Source: Paraburkholderia xenovorans LB400
Lineage (GTDB): Bacteria > Pseudomonadota > Gammaproteobacteria > Burkholderiales > Burkholderiaceae
Direction of reading: 5' to 3'
NCBI RefSeq assembly: GCF_000013645.1
Contig: NC_007951.1
Coordinates: 2,170,001-2,234,000, forward strand
Length of the DNA stretch: 64,000 nucleotides
Shown here: piece by piece, positions 1 through 9,145 of the stretch
Layout: every line of letters starts with the position of its first letter
Numbering within the stretch: position 1 is the first letter of the stretch
Position numbers and translations under genes: made by a program
Notes under the pieces: model-generated
Databases searched by the model: none
Told to the model about the DNA's origin: nothing
What the model saw: the letters and a program-made list of their open reading frames with translations, nothing else

Positions 1-921
1 GATGCCTTCCTCGTAAGACGTTCTGGCGATCGGGCCGATCAGTTTCGTCAACGCCGAATCGTCGAGCACGACCGGTTCGGTCATCAGGTAGTTCATCTCC
101 ACCAGTTCCCGCATCAACGGATTGAACAGGCCGAGCAGGCGTAGCAGCGTCTTGCCGGCCACCATCAGCTTTGGTGCGCGGCCCGCCAGTGCGTAGGCCT
201 GCCGCGCGACTTCGCGCTGCGTGATGGTGCCTGCGCCGGCACGGTGCCACCAGCGCCCATACGCTGCGGGCGTGCGCGTGAGCTTTTCGACCACCGGCCC
301 GATGTCCGGCAGATAGATGAATTCATGCGGGACGTCCAGCGGGCCGATCATCTGCGCGCGCTTGCCGGTTGCGGCGCCTTCGAACACGCCGTTCAGCAGG
401 CTGCGCTCGATGCATGGGCCGTAGAAGTCGGGTAGACGCAACACGAGGGTCGAGAGGCCGTTACATCCGTGCGCCGCCAATACCAGATTTTCCTGCGCGA
501 GCCGCATCCGGCCTTTGAACGTGTGCGGCTCGCGCGGATGATCTTCGCTGATCGGGTTGCCCTGCGCGCGGCCGTACGGATACACCGTGCCGATCAGAAT
601 GAAACGCTCGACGCCCGCCGCCGTGACGCCGGCGAGGGTTCGCTCCATCAGCGGCGGGTGCGCGGCAAACTGGTCGTAGGGCACGCCAACCAGATAGATC
701 ACCGTTTGCAGGCCTTCTGCCGCCGCGCGGATCGAAGCGGGGTCGTCCGGATTCCACGTAACGATCTCCGCGTGCGGGTCGCGGCCGAACGCGGCCTCGA
801 GCGGCCCGCGCGAACGGCCCACCACCCGGTAGTCGCGGCCCGCCGCGCCGAGCGCCGCCGCAATGCTCTGACCGGCCGCGCCCGCGGCTCCGAATAAACC
901 CACTTTGCCCGTGGCTTGCAT
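1..921 (-). CDS. NAD(P)-dependent epimerase/dehydratase-like oxidoreductase (3' end outside window)
   Basis: The minus-strand frame stays open from an ATG at 921 to the window edge, giving 307 codons without a stop. The N-terminus carries a GxxGxxG dinucleotide-binding signature (GAAGAAG, about residues 11-17), and the later VYPYGRAQGNP stretch resembles atypical or extended short-chain dehydrogenases acting on sugar nucleotides or carbonyl compounds. The start is supported by GAGGAG 7 nt upstream of the ATG. It is divergent from the TetR gene, with a perfect inverted repeat between them, so it is a likely TetR target. Substrate cannot be told from sequence. Confidence 0.8.
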   Translation of the reverse strand, partial: MQATGKVGLFGAAGAAGQSIAAALGAAGRDYRVVGRSRGPLEAAFGRDPHAEIVTWNPDDPASIRAAAEGLQTVIYLVGVPYDQFAAHPPLMERTLAGVTAAGVERFILIGTVYPYGRAQGNPISEDHPREPHTFKGRMRLAQENLVLAAHGCNGLSTLVLRLPDFYGPCIERSLLNGVFEGAATGKRAQMIGPLDVPHEFIYLPDIGPVVEKLTRTPAAYGRWWHRAGAGTITQREVARQAYALAGRAPKLMVAGKTLLRLLGLFNPLMRELVEMNYLMTEPVVLDDSALTKLIGPIARTSYEEGI

Positions 922-994
922 GACGACTCCTCGAAGCGGCGCCGTATCGCGGCCGCATAAATGGACTGACGTTGTATGACGGTTGGAAATTTAG

Positions 995-1021
995 TGAACA
1001 CCGTTTAGTGAACGGTGTTCA
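995..1021. promoter_or_regulatory. Inverted repeat, probable TetR operator
   Basis: TGAACACCGTT at 995-1005 and its exact reverse complement AACGGTGTTCA at 1011-1021 flank a 5-nt centre. The repeat lies between the divergent oxidoreductase (starts 921) and TetR gene (starts 1065), 44 nt before the regulator's ATG. The size and symmetry fit a TetR dimer site that would control both genes. That TetR binds here is inference. Confidence 0.6.
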
Positions 1022-1064
1022 GTTTAATTTGACTTTTCAGTTTGTCAACCCGAGAATGTTCGTC

Positions 1065-2057
1065 ATGGGAATCGCTGAACGAAAGAACCGCCAGAAACAG
1101 GCACTGCGCGAGCGCATCCTTGATGCCGCCCGCCGCATCGTGATGCGCGAAGGATTCGCCGCGCTCTCCATGCGCAAGATCGCCGACGCCATCGAATATT
1201 CGCCGGCCACGCTGTACCTTCACTTTGCGAGCCGTGACGAGATCGCGCAGGCGTTGTGCGCGGAAGGCTATGCACAACTGCTGGAGACGTTCGTGCCGCT
1301 TGCGGGCATTGCCGATCCCGCGGAGCGGCTCAAGGCGCTGGGGCGGGCTTACGTGGCGTTCGGCGTCGCGCATCCTGAAACATACCGGCTGATCTTCATG
1401 GAAGATCCGAGCTATACCGGCGCGGCAATGGGCGGCGCGGCGAGAGGTGCGGGCAAGGACAAGGCGGAGCTGGACGAGGACACCGGAGTCGCGGCGGCGG
1501 CGCAGGCGGCGAACGGCGAGGCGGCCGCGCCCGAGGACGACCCCGGCGAGGCCGCGTTGCACATCATGATCGCCGCGCTCGAAGAACTCAAAGCGGCTGG
1601 CGGGTTGCCGGCGTCGACGGATCTGGCGGTGTGGGCCGAGGCCTTCTGGGCGACCTTGCACGGCATCGTTGCACTGAATCTCACGTGTCCGGTGTTTCCG
1701 GCTACATCGCTCGATACGGTCGTGACCGTCGCGCTGGATACCTGGCTGGGTGCGTCGCAGACAGCGGAAAACTCCGCGCGGTCGCGGAGCGGCGGGACTG
1801 CCGGCGGCACGCGCAAGAAGAAATCTCCGGGGGCGAGCGCGGAGCCGGAACTGAAGCCGGAACTGAAGTCGGAACTGAAGCCGGAACTGAAGCAGGAACT
1901 GAAGCAGGAACCGAAGCAGGAACCGAAGCAGGAACCGAAGCAGGAACCGAAGCCGCACCATAAACCGGCCGCCCAGCCGTCGGGCAAGAAGCAGGCGCAA
2001 GCGGCAACGGCCGGTGTCGACGCGCCCGCCGTCAGGCGCAAAGCCGCGAGTGCGTGA
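1065..2057 (+). CDS. TetR/AcrR-family transcriptional regulator with a Lys/Glu repeat tail
   Basis: The N-terminal ~60 residues form a TetR helix-turn-helix: ILDAARRIVMREGFAALS, then MRKIADAIEYSPATLYLHF. A helical ligand domain follows, similar to the WHG/TetR_C type. I start at the ATG at 1065 (MGIAERKNRQ) because longer versions would read through the inverted repeat at 995-1021; an ATG at 1056 is also possible. The C-terminal ~60 residues are unusual: tandem four-residue units (ELKP, ELKQ, EPKQ) followed by a basic, alanine-rich tail, like histone-H1-type tails of Burkholderiales proteins. It is divergent from the oxidoreductase and 46 nt upstream of the CoA hydrolase gene. The effector is unknown. 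Confidence 0.88.
   Translation: MGIAERKNRQKQALRERILDAARRIVMREGFAALSMRKIADAIEYSPATLYLHFASRDEIAQALCAEGYAQLLETFVPLAGIADPAERLKALGRAYVAFGVAHPETYRLIFMEDPSYTGAAMGGAARGAGKDKAELDEDTGVAAAAQAANGEAAAPEDDPGEAALHIMIAALEELKAAGGLPASTDLAVWAEAFWATLHGIVALNLTCPVFPATSLDTVVTVALDTWLGASQTAENSARSRSGGTAGGTRKKKSPGASAEPELKPELKSELKPELKQELKQEPKQEPKQEPKQEPKPHHKPAAQPSGKKQAQAATAGVDAPAVRRKAASA
1846..1953 (+). repeat. 12-bp tandem repeat inside the TetR gene
   Basis: About nine in-frame copies of a 12-bp unit (consensus GAACYGAAGCAG) encode alternating ELKx and EPKx blocks. The downstream copies are almost identical, which suggests recent slippage. Copy change keeps the reading frame, so only tail length would vary. Confidence 0.8.
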
Positions 2058-2103
2058 TAACGTTCAATTCCACCTCACTTTGCGCCGTTGCGCTTAGCTC
2101 CCC

Positions 2104-3234
2104 ATGTCCATTTCCGCCTCGCCCGCCGTCAGCGACGAAGTCGCGACTTACGTAGCCAACCGCATCGGTTTCATCGAACTGGAACGGCCGAAAGCGCTCA
2201 ACGCGCTGTCCACTGGCATGATTCGCGCCATCCACGCGGCGCTCGACCAGTGGCGTGAAAATCCCGATGTGCTCGCCGTCGTGGTGCGCAGTCAGCACCC
2301 GCGCGCGTTTTGCGCGGGCGGCGACGTCCGCTTTCTGTATGAGACGGCGCAACGCGGCGAGCCCGACGCGCGCGACACGTTTTTCATCGAGGAATACCGG
2401 CTCAATCACGCGATCTTCACTTATCCGAAGCCGTATATCGCGTTGATGAACGGCGTCGTGATGGGCGGCGGCATGGGTATTTCGCAGGGCGCGCATCGCA
2501 CCGGCGGCCTGCGCGTCGTTACCGACTCGACCAGAATGGCCATGCCCGAAACCCGCATCGGACTCTTTCCCGATGTCGGCGCGAGCTGGTTTCTGGCCCG
2601 CACGCCAGGCGCGATCGGGCGCTATCTGGCCGTGACCGGCGAGACGATCGACGCGGCCGACGCGCTCTACGCGGGTCTGGCCGACACCTACATCGAGGAC
2701 GCGGCATTGCCCGCGCTCGTCGATACGCTGCGCAGCGAGCTGTTCGAGCGAGGCGCTGACGTGGTAGCGTGCATCGAACGTGAGGCGCTGGCGCACCAGG
2801 TCGTGCCGCGGCCCGAGGCGTCGTTGCTGGCGAACGCGCGTGCGCTGATCGACCGCCACTTCGCGTTACCCGATGTCGCGCGGATTCTCGCCTCGCTCGA
2901 AAGCGAGCGCAACGGCGAGGCCGCCGATTGGGCCGAACAGATGATCGCGATCTTGCGCGAACGTTCGCCGTTGTCGATGGCGGTGTCGCTGGAAGTGGTG
3001 ACGCGTGCCGAGGGTTCAATGGCGGACGTGCTGCGCTGCGACCTCGATCTGACACGTTCGAGCTTTCTGCATGGCGACACGATCGAAGGCATTCGCGCGC
3101 GCATCATCGACAAGGACAACGCGCCGCGCTGGCGCTTTGCGCGCATTGAAGACGTGAGCGCCGCCGAGGTCGGGAAGATGTTCGAGAGTCCGTGGCCGGC
3201 CAGCGAACACCCGTTGCGGGATTTGCGCGGTTAG
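2104..3234 (+). CDS. 3-hydroxyisobutyryl-CoA hydrolase / enoyl-CoA hydratase-isomerase family protein
   Basis: This 376-aa crotonase-fold protein has the oxyanion-hole segment AFCAGGDVRFLYE (residues 68-80) and the family signature PETRIGLFPDVG, in which Glu149 and Asp157 match the catalytic pair of 3-hydroxyisobutyryl-CoA hydrolases. The C-terminal region with SPLSMAVSLE and FLHGDTIEGIRA is also typical of that branch and absent from simple enoyl-CoA hydratases. The enzyme would hydrolyse 3-hydroxyisobutyryl-CoA in valine breakdown. No other valine-pathway gene is adjacent, so substrate is inferred from family only. The adjacent TetR gene may regulate it. Confidence 0.88.
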   Translation: MSISASPAVSDEVATYVANRIGFIELERPKALNALSTGMIRAIHAALDQWRENPDVLAVVVRSQHPRAFCAGGDVRFLYETAQRGEPDARDTFFIEEYRLNHAIFTYPKPYIALMNGVVMGGGMGISQGAHRTGGLRVVTDSTRMAMPETRIGLFPDVGASWFLARTPGAIGRYLAVTGETIDAADALYAGLADTYIEDAALPALVDTLRSELFERGADVVACIEREALAHQVVPRPEASLLANARALIDRHFALPDVARILASLESERNGEAADWAEQMIAILRERSPLSMAVSLEVVTRAEGSMADVLRCDLDLTRSSFLHGDTIEGIRARIIDKDNAPRWRFARIEDVSAAEVGKMFESPWPASEHPLRDLRG

Positions 3235-3279
3235 GCTCCAAGCCCGGCACAGCGGGAAACTGCGCCGGCTTGCGCGCGT

Positions 3280-3705
3280 TCATTCTTCCTCTTCGCTCGC
3301 CATGAACGCGCGCATGAACACCAGCGCGCCCCAGCCCCACATGGCATTCGCCGCGAAACCCACCGCGAGGCGCGGCAGCATGTTGCCGCTCGGCCAGATG
3401 CCGCGCAACGGATCGACGACGAACACGCCCGCCGCCGTCAAGGCAATGCCGCCGAACACGAAGGCCGGCACCCACGGCGCACGCCGATGCGGCGCGACGC
3501 GCAGGAGCCAGGCCATCAACGCGGCCCAGAACGCGCTCCAGATCGCGTTGGCGATGAACTCAGGCAGCCCGAACGGTAAAAACGGCGCGGTCGAAAAACC
3601 GCTCGGGTCGATCATCCCGGCTGCATGCAGCAACGCCAGCGTCGATTCGTGAAAGAACAGGGAAGCCAGAAAACCGGCGACGAACGGCAGGATGAGTTTT
3701 TGCAT
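3280..3705 (-). CDS. Small integral membrane protein of unknown function
   Basis: A 141-aa protein with about four hydrophobic segments (LILPFVAGFLASLFF, AIWSAFWAALMAWLL, AFVFGGIALTAAGVFVV, AVGFAANAMWGWGALVFM) and an acidic ASEEEE end. I use the ATG at 3705 (MQKLILPF), because a TATAAT box at 3781-3776 overlaps the next upstream ATG at 3777, making the longer version unlikely. No Shine-Dalgarno is obvious. No family recognised; it is convergent with the CoA hydrolase gene. Confidence 0.65.
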   Translation of the reverse strand: MQKLILPFVAGFLASLFFHESTLALLHAAGMIDPSGFSTAPFLPFGLPEFIANAIWSAFWAALMAWLLRVAPHRRAPWVPAFVFGGIALTAAGVFVVDPLRGIWPSGNMLPRLAVGFAANAMWGWGALVFMRAFMASEEEE

Positions 3706-3775
3706 GCATTGCACCGCCAGGGTACAGGCGGCGTGCTGTCGCGTGGCCTGCACCGGGTTATTGGAAACGTGCGCC

Positions 3776-3804
3776 ATTATATAGAGCGCCCCCCGACCTG
3801 TCGC
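3776..3804 (-). promoter_or_regulatory. Sigma-70-like promoter of the small membrane protein gene
   Basis: On the minus strand, GCGACA (3804-3799) is separated by 17 bp from a perfect TATAAT (3781-3776), about 70 bp before the chosen start codon. Confidence 0.5.
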
Positions 3805-3843
3805 TTTACGCCAGGCTCCGGATAGGGCGCAAAACGGGCGCAA

Positions 3844-4308
3844 AACCTGGCGCGGCCCGGCATTTATTCGCGAGGTGCACGCCGAGGTGCACGCACTTGC
3901 GCGCGTGCGTAATGCGCAGGATCCGTATGCTTTAGCGTCGGGCTAATCACGAAAGTGGAAAACCTAAGCTAAAAAAAATCGTTCAAAAGCGACAGCCCAA
4001 TCCATAGACTGTTTCTCCATACAGACGGCGTTTGCCGCCGTCGCTGTTTAATCGAGCGCATGACGCGCACGTTTGGTCGAGGGAAGCCGTTGCGATGTCC
4101 TGCCTGATGCCGATCTTTACCTGCCACCTGGCGCACGCGCGCCGGCGGGTCCGCTGCCGCCGCTAGCCAGCGCCGCTACCGCGTTTCTTCCGCCTCCTTG
4201 CGATGCACCGTCCGGCTGTGTGCCAGATGGATGCGCGCGGCCGCGTGCGCGCCGGCACTCGACGCACCGTTTCCATTCAATCCAGTTTCGACCATGCAGG
4301 AGCAGCAA
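3844..4308. other. Intergenic region upstream of ssuD
   Basis: This 465-bp stretch has no supported gene. An A/T-rich patch (about 3950-4015) contains a candidate promoter (separate entry). From about 4040 to 4290 it is GC-rich with only implausible overlapping frames. I see no trace of ssuA or ssuE. Confidence 0.6.
3982..4010 (+). promoter_or_regulatory. Candidate sulfur-regulated promoter of ssuDCBF
   Basis: TTCAAA (3982-3987), a 17-bp spacer and TAGACT (4005-4010) lie in the only A/T-rich patch upstream of ssuD. The sequence ATAGACTG here recurs at the equivalent place upstream of sbp. The poor -35 fits dependence on a LysR-type activator (CysB or SsuR), which is inference. The 5' leader would be about 290 nt. 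Confidence 0.4.
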
Positions 4309-5469
4309 ATGAATGTGTTCTGGTTCATTCCGACTCACGGCGACAGCCGCTATCTCGGTACGTCCCAAGGCGCACGCGCAGCCGATTACGACTACTTCCA
4401 GCAGATCGCCGTCGCCGCCGATACGCTCGGCTACGAGGGCGTGCTGCTGCCGACGGGCCGTTCATGCGAAGACGCGTGGGTGGTCGCGTCGAGCCTGATC
4501 GCCGCGACCAGACGGCTGAAGTTCCTGGTGGCGATCCGCCCGGGCATCTCGTCGCCGGGACTGGCCGCGCGCATGGCGGCGACGTTCGACCGTCTGTCGA
4601 ACGGGCGTCTCCTGATCAACGTCGTGACCGGCGGCGATGCGGCGGAACTGGAAGGCGATGGCGTGTTCGTCGATCACGACACGCGCTACGAAATCACCGA
4701 CGAATTCCTGCACATCTGGCGCAAGCTGCTCACCGCCGCGCATACCAACGACGCGATCGACTTCGAAGGCAAGCATCTGAGCTCGAAGGGCGGCAAGGCG
4801 TTGTATCCGCCCGTGCAGCACCCGCATCCGCCGCTGTGGTTCGGCGGTTCGTCGCCGGCTGCGCACGACATGGCGGGCGAGCATATCGACACCTATCTGA
4901 CGTGGGGCGAGCCGCCCGCCGCAGTGGCGAAGAAGATCGCCGACATTCGCGCGCGCGCCGAGGCGCGTGGCCGCCAGATCAGGTTCGGGATTCGTCTGCA
5001 CGTGATCGTGCGCGAGACCGAAGAAGAAGCGTGGGGCGCCGCCGACAAGCTGATCAGCAAGCTCGACGACGAAACCGTCGCGCGTGCCCAGGCCTCGTTC
5101 TCGAAGATGGACTCCGAAGGGCAGCGCCGCATGGCCGCGCTGCACGGCGGCAAGCGCGGCGGCCGCGCGGAGCTCGAGGTCTATCCGCACCTGTGGGCGG
5201 GCGTGGGCCTCGTGCGCGGCGGAGCGGGCACGGCGCTGGTCGGCAATCCGGAACAGGTGGCGGCGCTCATGAAGGAATACACGGACCTCGGTATCGAGAC
5301 CTTCATTCTGTCGGGTTATCCGCATCTGGAAGAGTCGTATCGTTTCGCCGAACTGGTGTTTCCGCTGCTGCCGAACCGGTTGAACAAGGTTTCGAATGGG
5401 CCGCTGTCGGGTCCGTTCGGCGAGATCGTCGGCAACAACTATCTGCCGAAGGCGGCCAGTTCGAGCTGA
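4309..5469 (+). CDS. ssuD: FMNH2-dependent alkanesulfonate monooxygenase
   Basis: A 386-aa luciferase-like monooxygenase that cleaves C1-Cn alkanesulfonates to aldehyde and sulfite using FMNH2 and O2. The N-terminus [18 protein letters not shown] and the TGRSCED segment (Cys53, equivalent to the conserved active-site-region cysteine of E. coli SsuD) are diagnostic, as is [19 protein letters not shown]. The start has AGGAG 7 nt upstream; an in-frame ATG at 4294 is less likely. It is first in ssuD-ssuC-ssuB-ssuF. The partner flavin reductase (ssuE) and binding protein (ssuA) are not adjacent. Confidence 0.96.
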   Translation: MNVFWFIPTHGDSRYLGTSQGARAADYDYFQQIAVAADTLGYEGVLLPTGRSCEDAWVVASSLIAATRRLKFLVAIRPGISSPGLAARMAATFDRLSNGRLLINVVTGGDAAELEGDGVFVDHDTRYEITDEFLHIWRKLLTAAHTNDAIDFEGKHLSSKGGKALYPPVQHPHPPLWFGGSSPAAHDMAGEHIDTYLTWGEPPAAVAKKIADIRARAEARGRQIRFGIRLHVIVRETEEEAWGAADKLISKLDDETVARAQASFSKMDSEGQRRMAALHGGKRGGRAELEVYPHLWAGVGLVRGGAGTALVGNPEQVAALMKEYTDLGIETFILSGYPHLEESYRFAELVFPLLPNRLNKVSNGPLSGPFGEIVGNNYLPKAASSS

Positions 5470-5524
5470 GTGCAGTGCTGCCAACGGCATGCACGATCAT
5501 CGACAGGCAATGAGGAAGGCAAGC

Positions 5525-6367
5525 ATGGCTCAATCCACTGTAAGCACGGATCGGGACGAAAGCGCTGAGTCCGGCGCGGGTTCGAACACGTTGCGCCGGA
5601 TCGGCGCGCATCTCGCGCCGTGGCTTGCGCCGCTCGCGATTCTGCTGGTGTGGGAATTCGCCGCGAGGAGCGGCGTGCTGTCCACGCGCGTGCTGCCCGA
5701 ACCGCTCGCGGTGGTGAAGGCCGCGTGGTCGCTGATCCAGTCCGGTGAAATGTGGGCGGACGTGAAGGTCAGCACGTGGCGCGCGGTGTCGGGTTTCGCG
5801 ATCGGCGGCGGCATCGGGCTCGTGCTCGGGCTCGCCACGGGTCTGTTTAAACCCGCCGAGATCGTGCTCGATTCGACCGTGCAAATGGTCCGCAACATCC
5901 CGGCGCTCGCGATGATTCCACTCGTGATCCTGTGGTTCGGCATCGAGGAGGAAGCGAAGGTGTTTCTCGTCGCGCTGGGCGTGTTTTTCCCGATCTATGT
6001 GAACACTTTCCACGGCATCCGTTCGGTCGATGCCAATCTGATCGAAATGGCGCGCAGTTATGGCGTGAGAGGTTTCGCGCTGTACCGGCATGTGATTCTG
6101 CCGGGCGCGTTGCCGTCGATCCTGGTCGGCGTGCGCTTCGCGTTCGGGCTGATGTGGGTCACGCTGATCGTCGCCGAGACCATTTCCGCGCAATCGGGCA
6201 TCGGCTACATGACGATGAACGCGCGCGAGTTTCTGCAAACCGACGTGGTGGTGGTCGGCATTCTGCTCTACGCGGCGCTCGGCAAGCTCGCCGACGTGCT
6301 GGCCAAGAGTCTCGAGCGCGTCTCGCTGCGCTGGCACCCGGCCTATCAGCGAGGAGCGAAGCCATGA
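5525..6367 (+). CDS. ssuC: Sulfonate ABC transporter permease
   Basis: A 280-aa BPD_transp_1 permease with about six membrane segments, starting with [16 protein letters not shown]. The cytoplasmic EAA loop, contacting the ATPase, reads [21 protein letters not shown]. Start ATG 5525 follows GAGGAAGG. It lies 55 bp after ssuD and overlaps ssuB by 4 bp (ATGA). It imports sulfonates with SsuB and a binding protein encoded elsewhere. Confidence 0.94.
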   Translation: MAQSTVSTDRDESAESGAGSNTLRRIGAHLAPWLAPLAILLVWEFAARSGVLSTRVLPEPLAVVKAAWSLIQSGEMWADVKVSTWRAVSGFAIGGGIGLVLGLATGLFKPAEIVLDSTVQMVRNIPALAMIPLVILWFGIEEEAKVFLVALGVFFPIYVNTFHGIRSVDANLIEMARSYGVRGFALYRHVILPGALPSILVGVRFAFGLMWVTLIVAETISAQSGIGYMTMNAREFLQTDVVVVGILLYAALGKLADVLAKSLERVSLRWHPAYQRGAKP

Positions 6368-7386
6368 GCGCGACGACATGGTCGGCGTCGTTCGGCGGGA
6401 TTGCCGGCAGCGATCTCGAAGCCGAACTGGCGCAAGCGCGCACCGTCGATCACGACGCGAACGAAGCCGCGGATCTGGAGCATGCCGAAGCCACGCATCA
6501 TCATGCCCGCGTCGCTGCGCAGGGTCATGCGCGCGGTGATGCGCAACCGCCGGCCGGCGCACTGGCACGCGACGACGGCCGCCGCGCCGCGGATTATTCG
6601 GTGCAGTTGCGCGGCGTCGGCAAGCGGTACGGCGAACGCGAGGTGCTGTCCGGTTTCGATCTGTCGATCGAGCGCGGCAGCTTCGTGGCGATAGTCGGCC
6701 GCAGCGGCTGCGGGAAATCCACCTTGCTGCGGCTCGTCGCCGGTCTGGAAAAGGCTACCTCGGGCGTGCTCGAAAAGCGCAACGAAGAGGGCGGCCCGCT
6801 CGACACCCGCATCATGTTTCAGGACGCGCGTCTGTTGCCCTGGAAGAGCGTGCTGCAAAACGTGATGCTGGGCCTTGGCCGCAGCGCGCGCGAGGACGCC
6901 CGCGCCGTGCTCGCCGAAGTCGGCCTGCTGGAGCGCGCCAACGACTGGCCCGCGCAGCTTTCCGGCGGTCAGCGTCAGCGCGTGGCGCTCGCGCGGGCGC
7001 TCGTGCATCGGCCGCAATTGCTGCTGCTCGATGAACCGCTCGGTGCGCTCGATGCGTTGACGCGCATCGAAATGCACGCGTTGATCGAACGGCTGTGGCG
7101 CGAACATCGATTCACCGCGCTGCTGGTCACGCACGACGTGCATGAAGCCGTGGCGCTCGGCGACCGGATTCTGCTGATCGAAGAAGGGCGCATCGCGCTC
7201 GATCAGCCGGTGCCGCTGGCGCGTCCGCGGGCGCGCGCGTCGGCCGGTTTCGCCGCGCTCGAAGAGCATGTGTTGCAGCGCGTACTGAAGACGGCGCCGA
7301 ATGACGACGCGTTGTCCGATGGTGCGTACGACGCACGTGACGAAGGCCGCGCGAGGCGGCCGACAGACGTCCGCTGGGCCGTCTGA
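6364..7386 (+). CDS. ssuB: Sulfonate ABC transporter ATP-binding protein
   Basis: A 340-aa ABC ATPase: Walker [10 protein letters not shown], signature [15 protein letters not shown], Walker [13 protein letters not shown] and the switch VTHDVHEA. Compared with E. coli SsuB (~255 aa) it has an extra ~75-residue N-terminal extension that is His/Ala/Asp-rich, and a ~35-residue C-terminal tail. The start overlaps the ssuC stop by 4 bp, showing coupling. The start could lie further inside the extension, but no better ribosome site is evident there. Confidence 0.93.
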   Translation: MSATTWSASFGGIAGSDLEAELAQARTVDHDANEAADLEHAEATHHHARVAAQGHARGDAQPPAGALARDDGRRAADYSVQLRGVGKRYGEREVLSGFDLSIERGSFVAIVGRSGCGKSTLLRLVAGLEKATSGVLEKRNEEGGPLDTRIMFQDARLLPWKSVLQNVMLGLGRSAREDARAVLAEVGLLERANDWPAQLSGGQRQRVALARALVHRPQLLLLDEPLGALDALTRIEMHALIERLWREHRFTALLVTHDVHEAVALGDRILLIEEGRIALDQPVPLARPRARASAGFAALEEHVLQRVLKTAPNDDALSDGAYDARDEGRARRPTDVRWAV

Positions 7387-7433
7387 CATTCCTTGACTGA
7401 CTGTTCTCAATCGCTTCTCTGGAGCTACCCGAT

Positions 7434-7649
7434 ATGAGCATTTCCGCAATCAACGTACGCAATCAGTTCAAAGGCAAGGTCAAGGAAATCATCCGCGGAC
7501 CTGTGGTGTCCGAAGTCGATGTGGATACGCCGTTCGGTATCGTCACCTCGGTGATCACCACGCGCTCCGTCGACGAACTCGATCTGAAGGTCGGCTCGGA
7601 AGTGGTCGCGCTGGTGAAGTCGACGGAGGTATCGATCGCGCGCCTGTGA
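7434..7649 (+). CDS. ssuF: TOBE-domain molybdopterin-binding-like protein SsuF
   Basis: A 71-aa single TOBE/Mop domain (MSISAINVRNQFKGKVKEI; GPVVSEVDVDTPFGIVTSVIT), as in molbindin proteins. In Pseudomonas putida a protein of this size and type, SsuF, is the last gene of the ssu operon and is needed for sulfonate use. Position 47 bp after ssuB and size match, so I use that name. Its biochemical role is not settled. A GGAG motif precedes the ATG by about 9 nt. Confidence 0.88.
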   Translation: MSISAINVRNQFKGKVKEIIRGPVVSEVDVDTPFGIVTSVITTRSVDELDLKVGSEVVALVKSTEVSIARL

Positions 7650-7657
7650 GGGCCGTC

Positions 7658-7963
7658 TTATTTCGCGTTCGCGCCGCTCGCGGGCGGCTCGTGCATCATC
7701 CTGTCGTTGGTCGGCTTGCGCGGACGCTTGATCGGCATGTTGTCGGGATTGCCCGATCCGCTTGAGCCCGAAGCGGACTCGGGCGGTTTGACCATTGATG
7801 AATTGTCGCCCGGCGCTGCGGTCTGCGCCGTTTTTTGCGTGGGTTGTTCTGCCTGCCGCGCCTGTCCCGGTTTCGCGGTTTGTGCGAATGTCGCGGTGCC
7901 GCTCATGCCGACTATCGCCAGCGCGGCACTCGCTGTCAGCACTGTCCATCTGTTTCGCTCCAT
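7658..7963 (-). CDS. Secreted proline/serine-rich hypothetical protein
   Basis: A 101-aa protein with a clear Sec signal peptide (MERNRW then TVLTASAALAIVGMSGTATF, cleavage near AFAQTA) and a low-complexity mature part rich in Gln, Pro, Ser and basic residues. The ATG at 7963 is chosen over one at 7987 because AAGGAG lies 7 nt upstream and the signal peptide then starts correctly. Convergent with ssuF, with 8 bp between the stops. No known domain recognised. Confidence 0.7.
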   Translation of the reverse strand: MERNRWTVLTASAALAIVGMSGTATFAQTAKPGQARQAEQPTQKTAQTAAPGDNSSMVKPPESASGSSGSGNPDNMPIKRPRKPTNDRMMHEPPASGANAK

Positions 7964-8126
7964 TGCCGTTCTCCTTGGCGACGCCACCTGCCGGTTTCGC
8001 CGCCGTCACGCTGATGGGATGACTCCCGCTACGCAACCCGCGTGCCTCGACGCGCCCGCCTGTACGTGGCCTGCATACGCCCCCGAAACTTGCTAGGATG
8101 AATTGAGCATGTAGACGGAGACGGCC

Positions 8127-8324
8127 ATGTCGAAGTCATTGAGTCCCGAAGCGGTTGAAGCCCTGCGGCGTCTGAACGATGTCGGCGTCGGACAGCAGCC
8201 GCCCGAGCTGGCGCAGTCGGTTGCCGCCGAATTGCTGGCGAGCGGACTGGTTGCCGAAGCGAGCGGCGGCGACGTCGAGATTACCTGCAACGGCCGGCAA
8301 TACCTGTCGGGCGATTGCGATTGA
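8127..8324 (+). CDS. Small hypothetical protein (65 aa)
   Basis: A 65-aa ORF (MSKSLSPEAVEALRRLNDVG) with GGAG upstream of the ATG. It looks like a compact helical protein ending in a short beta region (DVEITCNGRQYL), reminiscent of a minimal winged-helix, but no family is recognised. It precedes another small ORF in the same direction. Confidence 0.6.
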   Translation: MSKSLSPEAVEALRRLNDVGVGQQPPELAQSVAAELLASGLVAEASGGDVEITCNGRQYLSGDCD

Positions 8325-8435
8325 TAGTCGAGGCAGGCCGCTCTGGTGGCCAGGCCGCGTCACTTCGCGAGCCGCCGAGCGTGCTCGCCGGGCGAGTCCG
8401 GCCGTCATATTCGCGGCAATATCACGGAGGCGAAC

Positions 8436-8678
8436 ATGGAGCCGAAAGGCCTCGACATGGGGGACTATCAGGAGCGCTATCAGGACTTTGACATCGAGGT
8501 CGCCGTCGAACAGGTGCTGACGGGCGTCAAGGCGCATTTTCGGGTGCTGCGCGACGACGTGGTGGTGGTCGACTGGCGGCTCGTGCATATCGAAAGCCTA
8601 TGGTCAACCGAGCATGCCGCCGCCGAGGCGGGTTTCGAGGCAGCGCGCGCAGTGATCGACGCGGGCCTTGCCGTTTAG
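8436..8678 (+). CDS. Small hypothetical protein (80 aa)
   Basis: An 80-aa ORF (MEPKGLDMGDYQERYQDFD). The start at 8436 is preceded by CGGAGG at good spacing; the frame is open from 8346 but the upstream part is Arg-rich and unlikely to be coding. Alternating charge and a central FRVLRDDVVVVDWR suggest a small alpha/beta protein. Family unknown; possibly co-transcribed with the preceding 65-aa gene (111 bp gap). Confidence 0.55.
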   Translation: MEPKGLDMGDYQERYQDFDIEVAVEQVLTGVKAHFRVLRDDVVVVDWRLVHIESLWSTEHAAAEAGFEAARAVIDAGLAV

Positions 8679-8878
8679 CGGCGCGAAGAGAAATAAGCCG
8701 CCGCGCAGCCGCGAAGCGGTGACAATGAGCAGCGCGCCAGGCGCAATGGCTGGCCGTGCAGACTCAGCGGAACGGTTGTGGAACGGGTAAACGCAACTGG
8801 GCGCCGGCATCGATACTGCATGCGCGGCGCCCAGTTGACCGGTTGCCCTCGTGAGGCAGCCGGTTCGACGGCAACTGC

Positions 8879-9145
8879 TTAGTGGCCGAAGAAAACCGAT
8901 TGCGGACCCGAAACCGGCTCTTTGGCGCCCGATTGCGACGACACGTTCTTCACGCCGCCGTAGGCATTCGATTCAGCGTTGGCGCGTTCAGCTGCGACGG
9001 TTTGTGCGTTCTGGCCTTGTTGCGAAGCCGGTGCGCCGACCGACGGACGGTAGAACGGTGCCGGGCCGTAACCGCTAGCAAAAGCGGGCGCGGCGATCGA
9101 GGCACAAACAGCAACCAGCAGGGCGGCGATGAGCTTGGTCTTCAT
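8879..9145 (-). CDS. Small secreted hypothetical protein
   Basis: An 88-aa protein with a textbook signal peptide (MKTKLIAALLVAVCASIAAP, cleavage near AFASG). The mature part is short, polar and Gly/Ala/Gln/Asn-rich, with the AYGGVKNVSS pattern seen in Burkholderiales DUF4148-like exported proteins; that assignment is weak. The ATG at 9145 follows GGAG by 9 nt. The frame extends upstream to 9322 but lacks a signal-peptide-compatible start there. Confidence 0.65.
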   Translation of the reverse strand: MKTKLIAALLVAVCASIAAPAFASGYGPAPFYRPSVGAPASQQGQNAQTVAAERANAESNAYGGVKNVSSQSGAKEPVSGPQSVFFGH

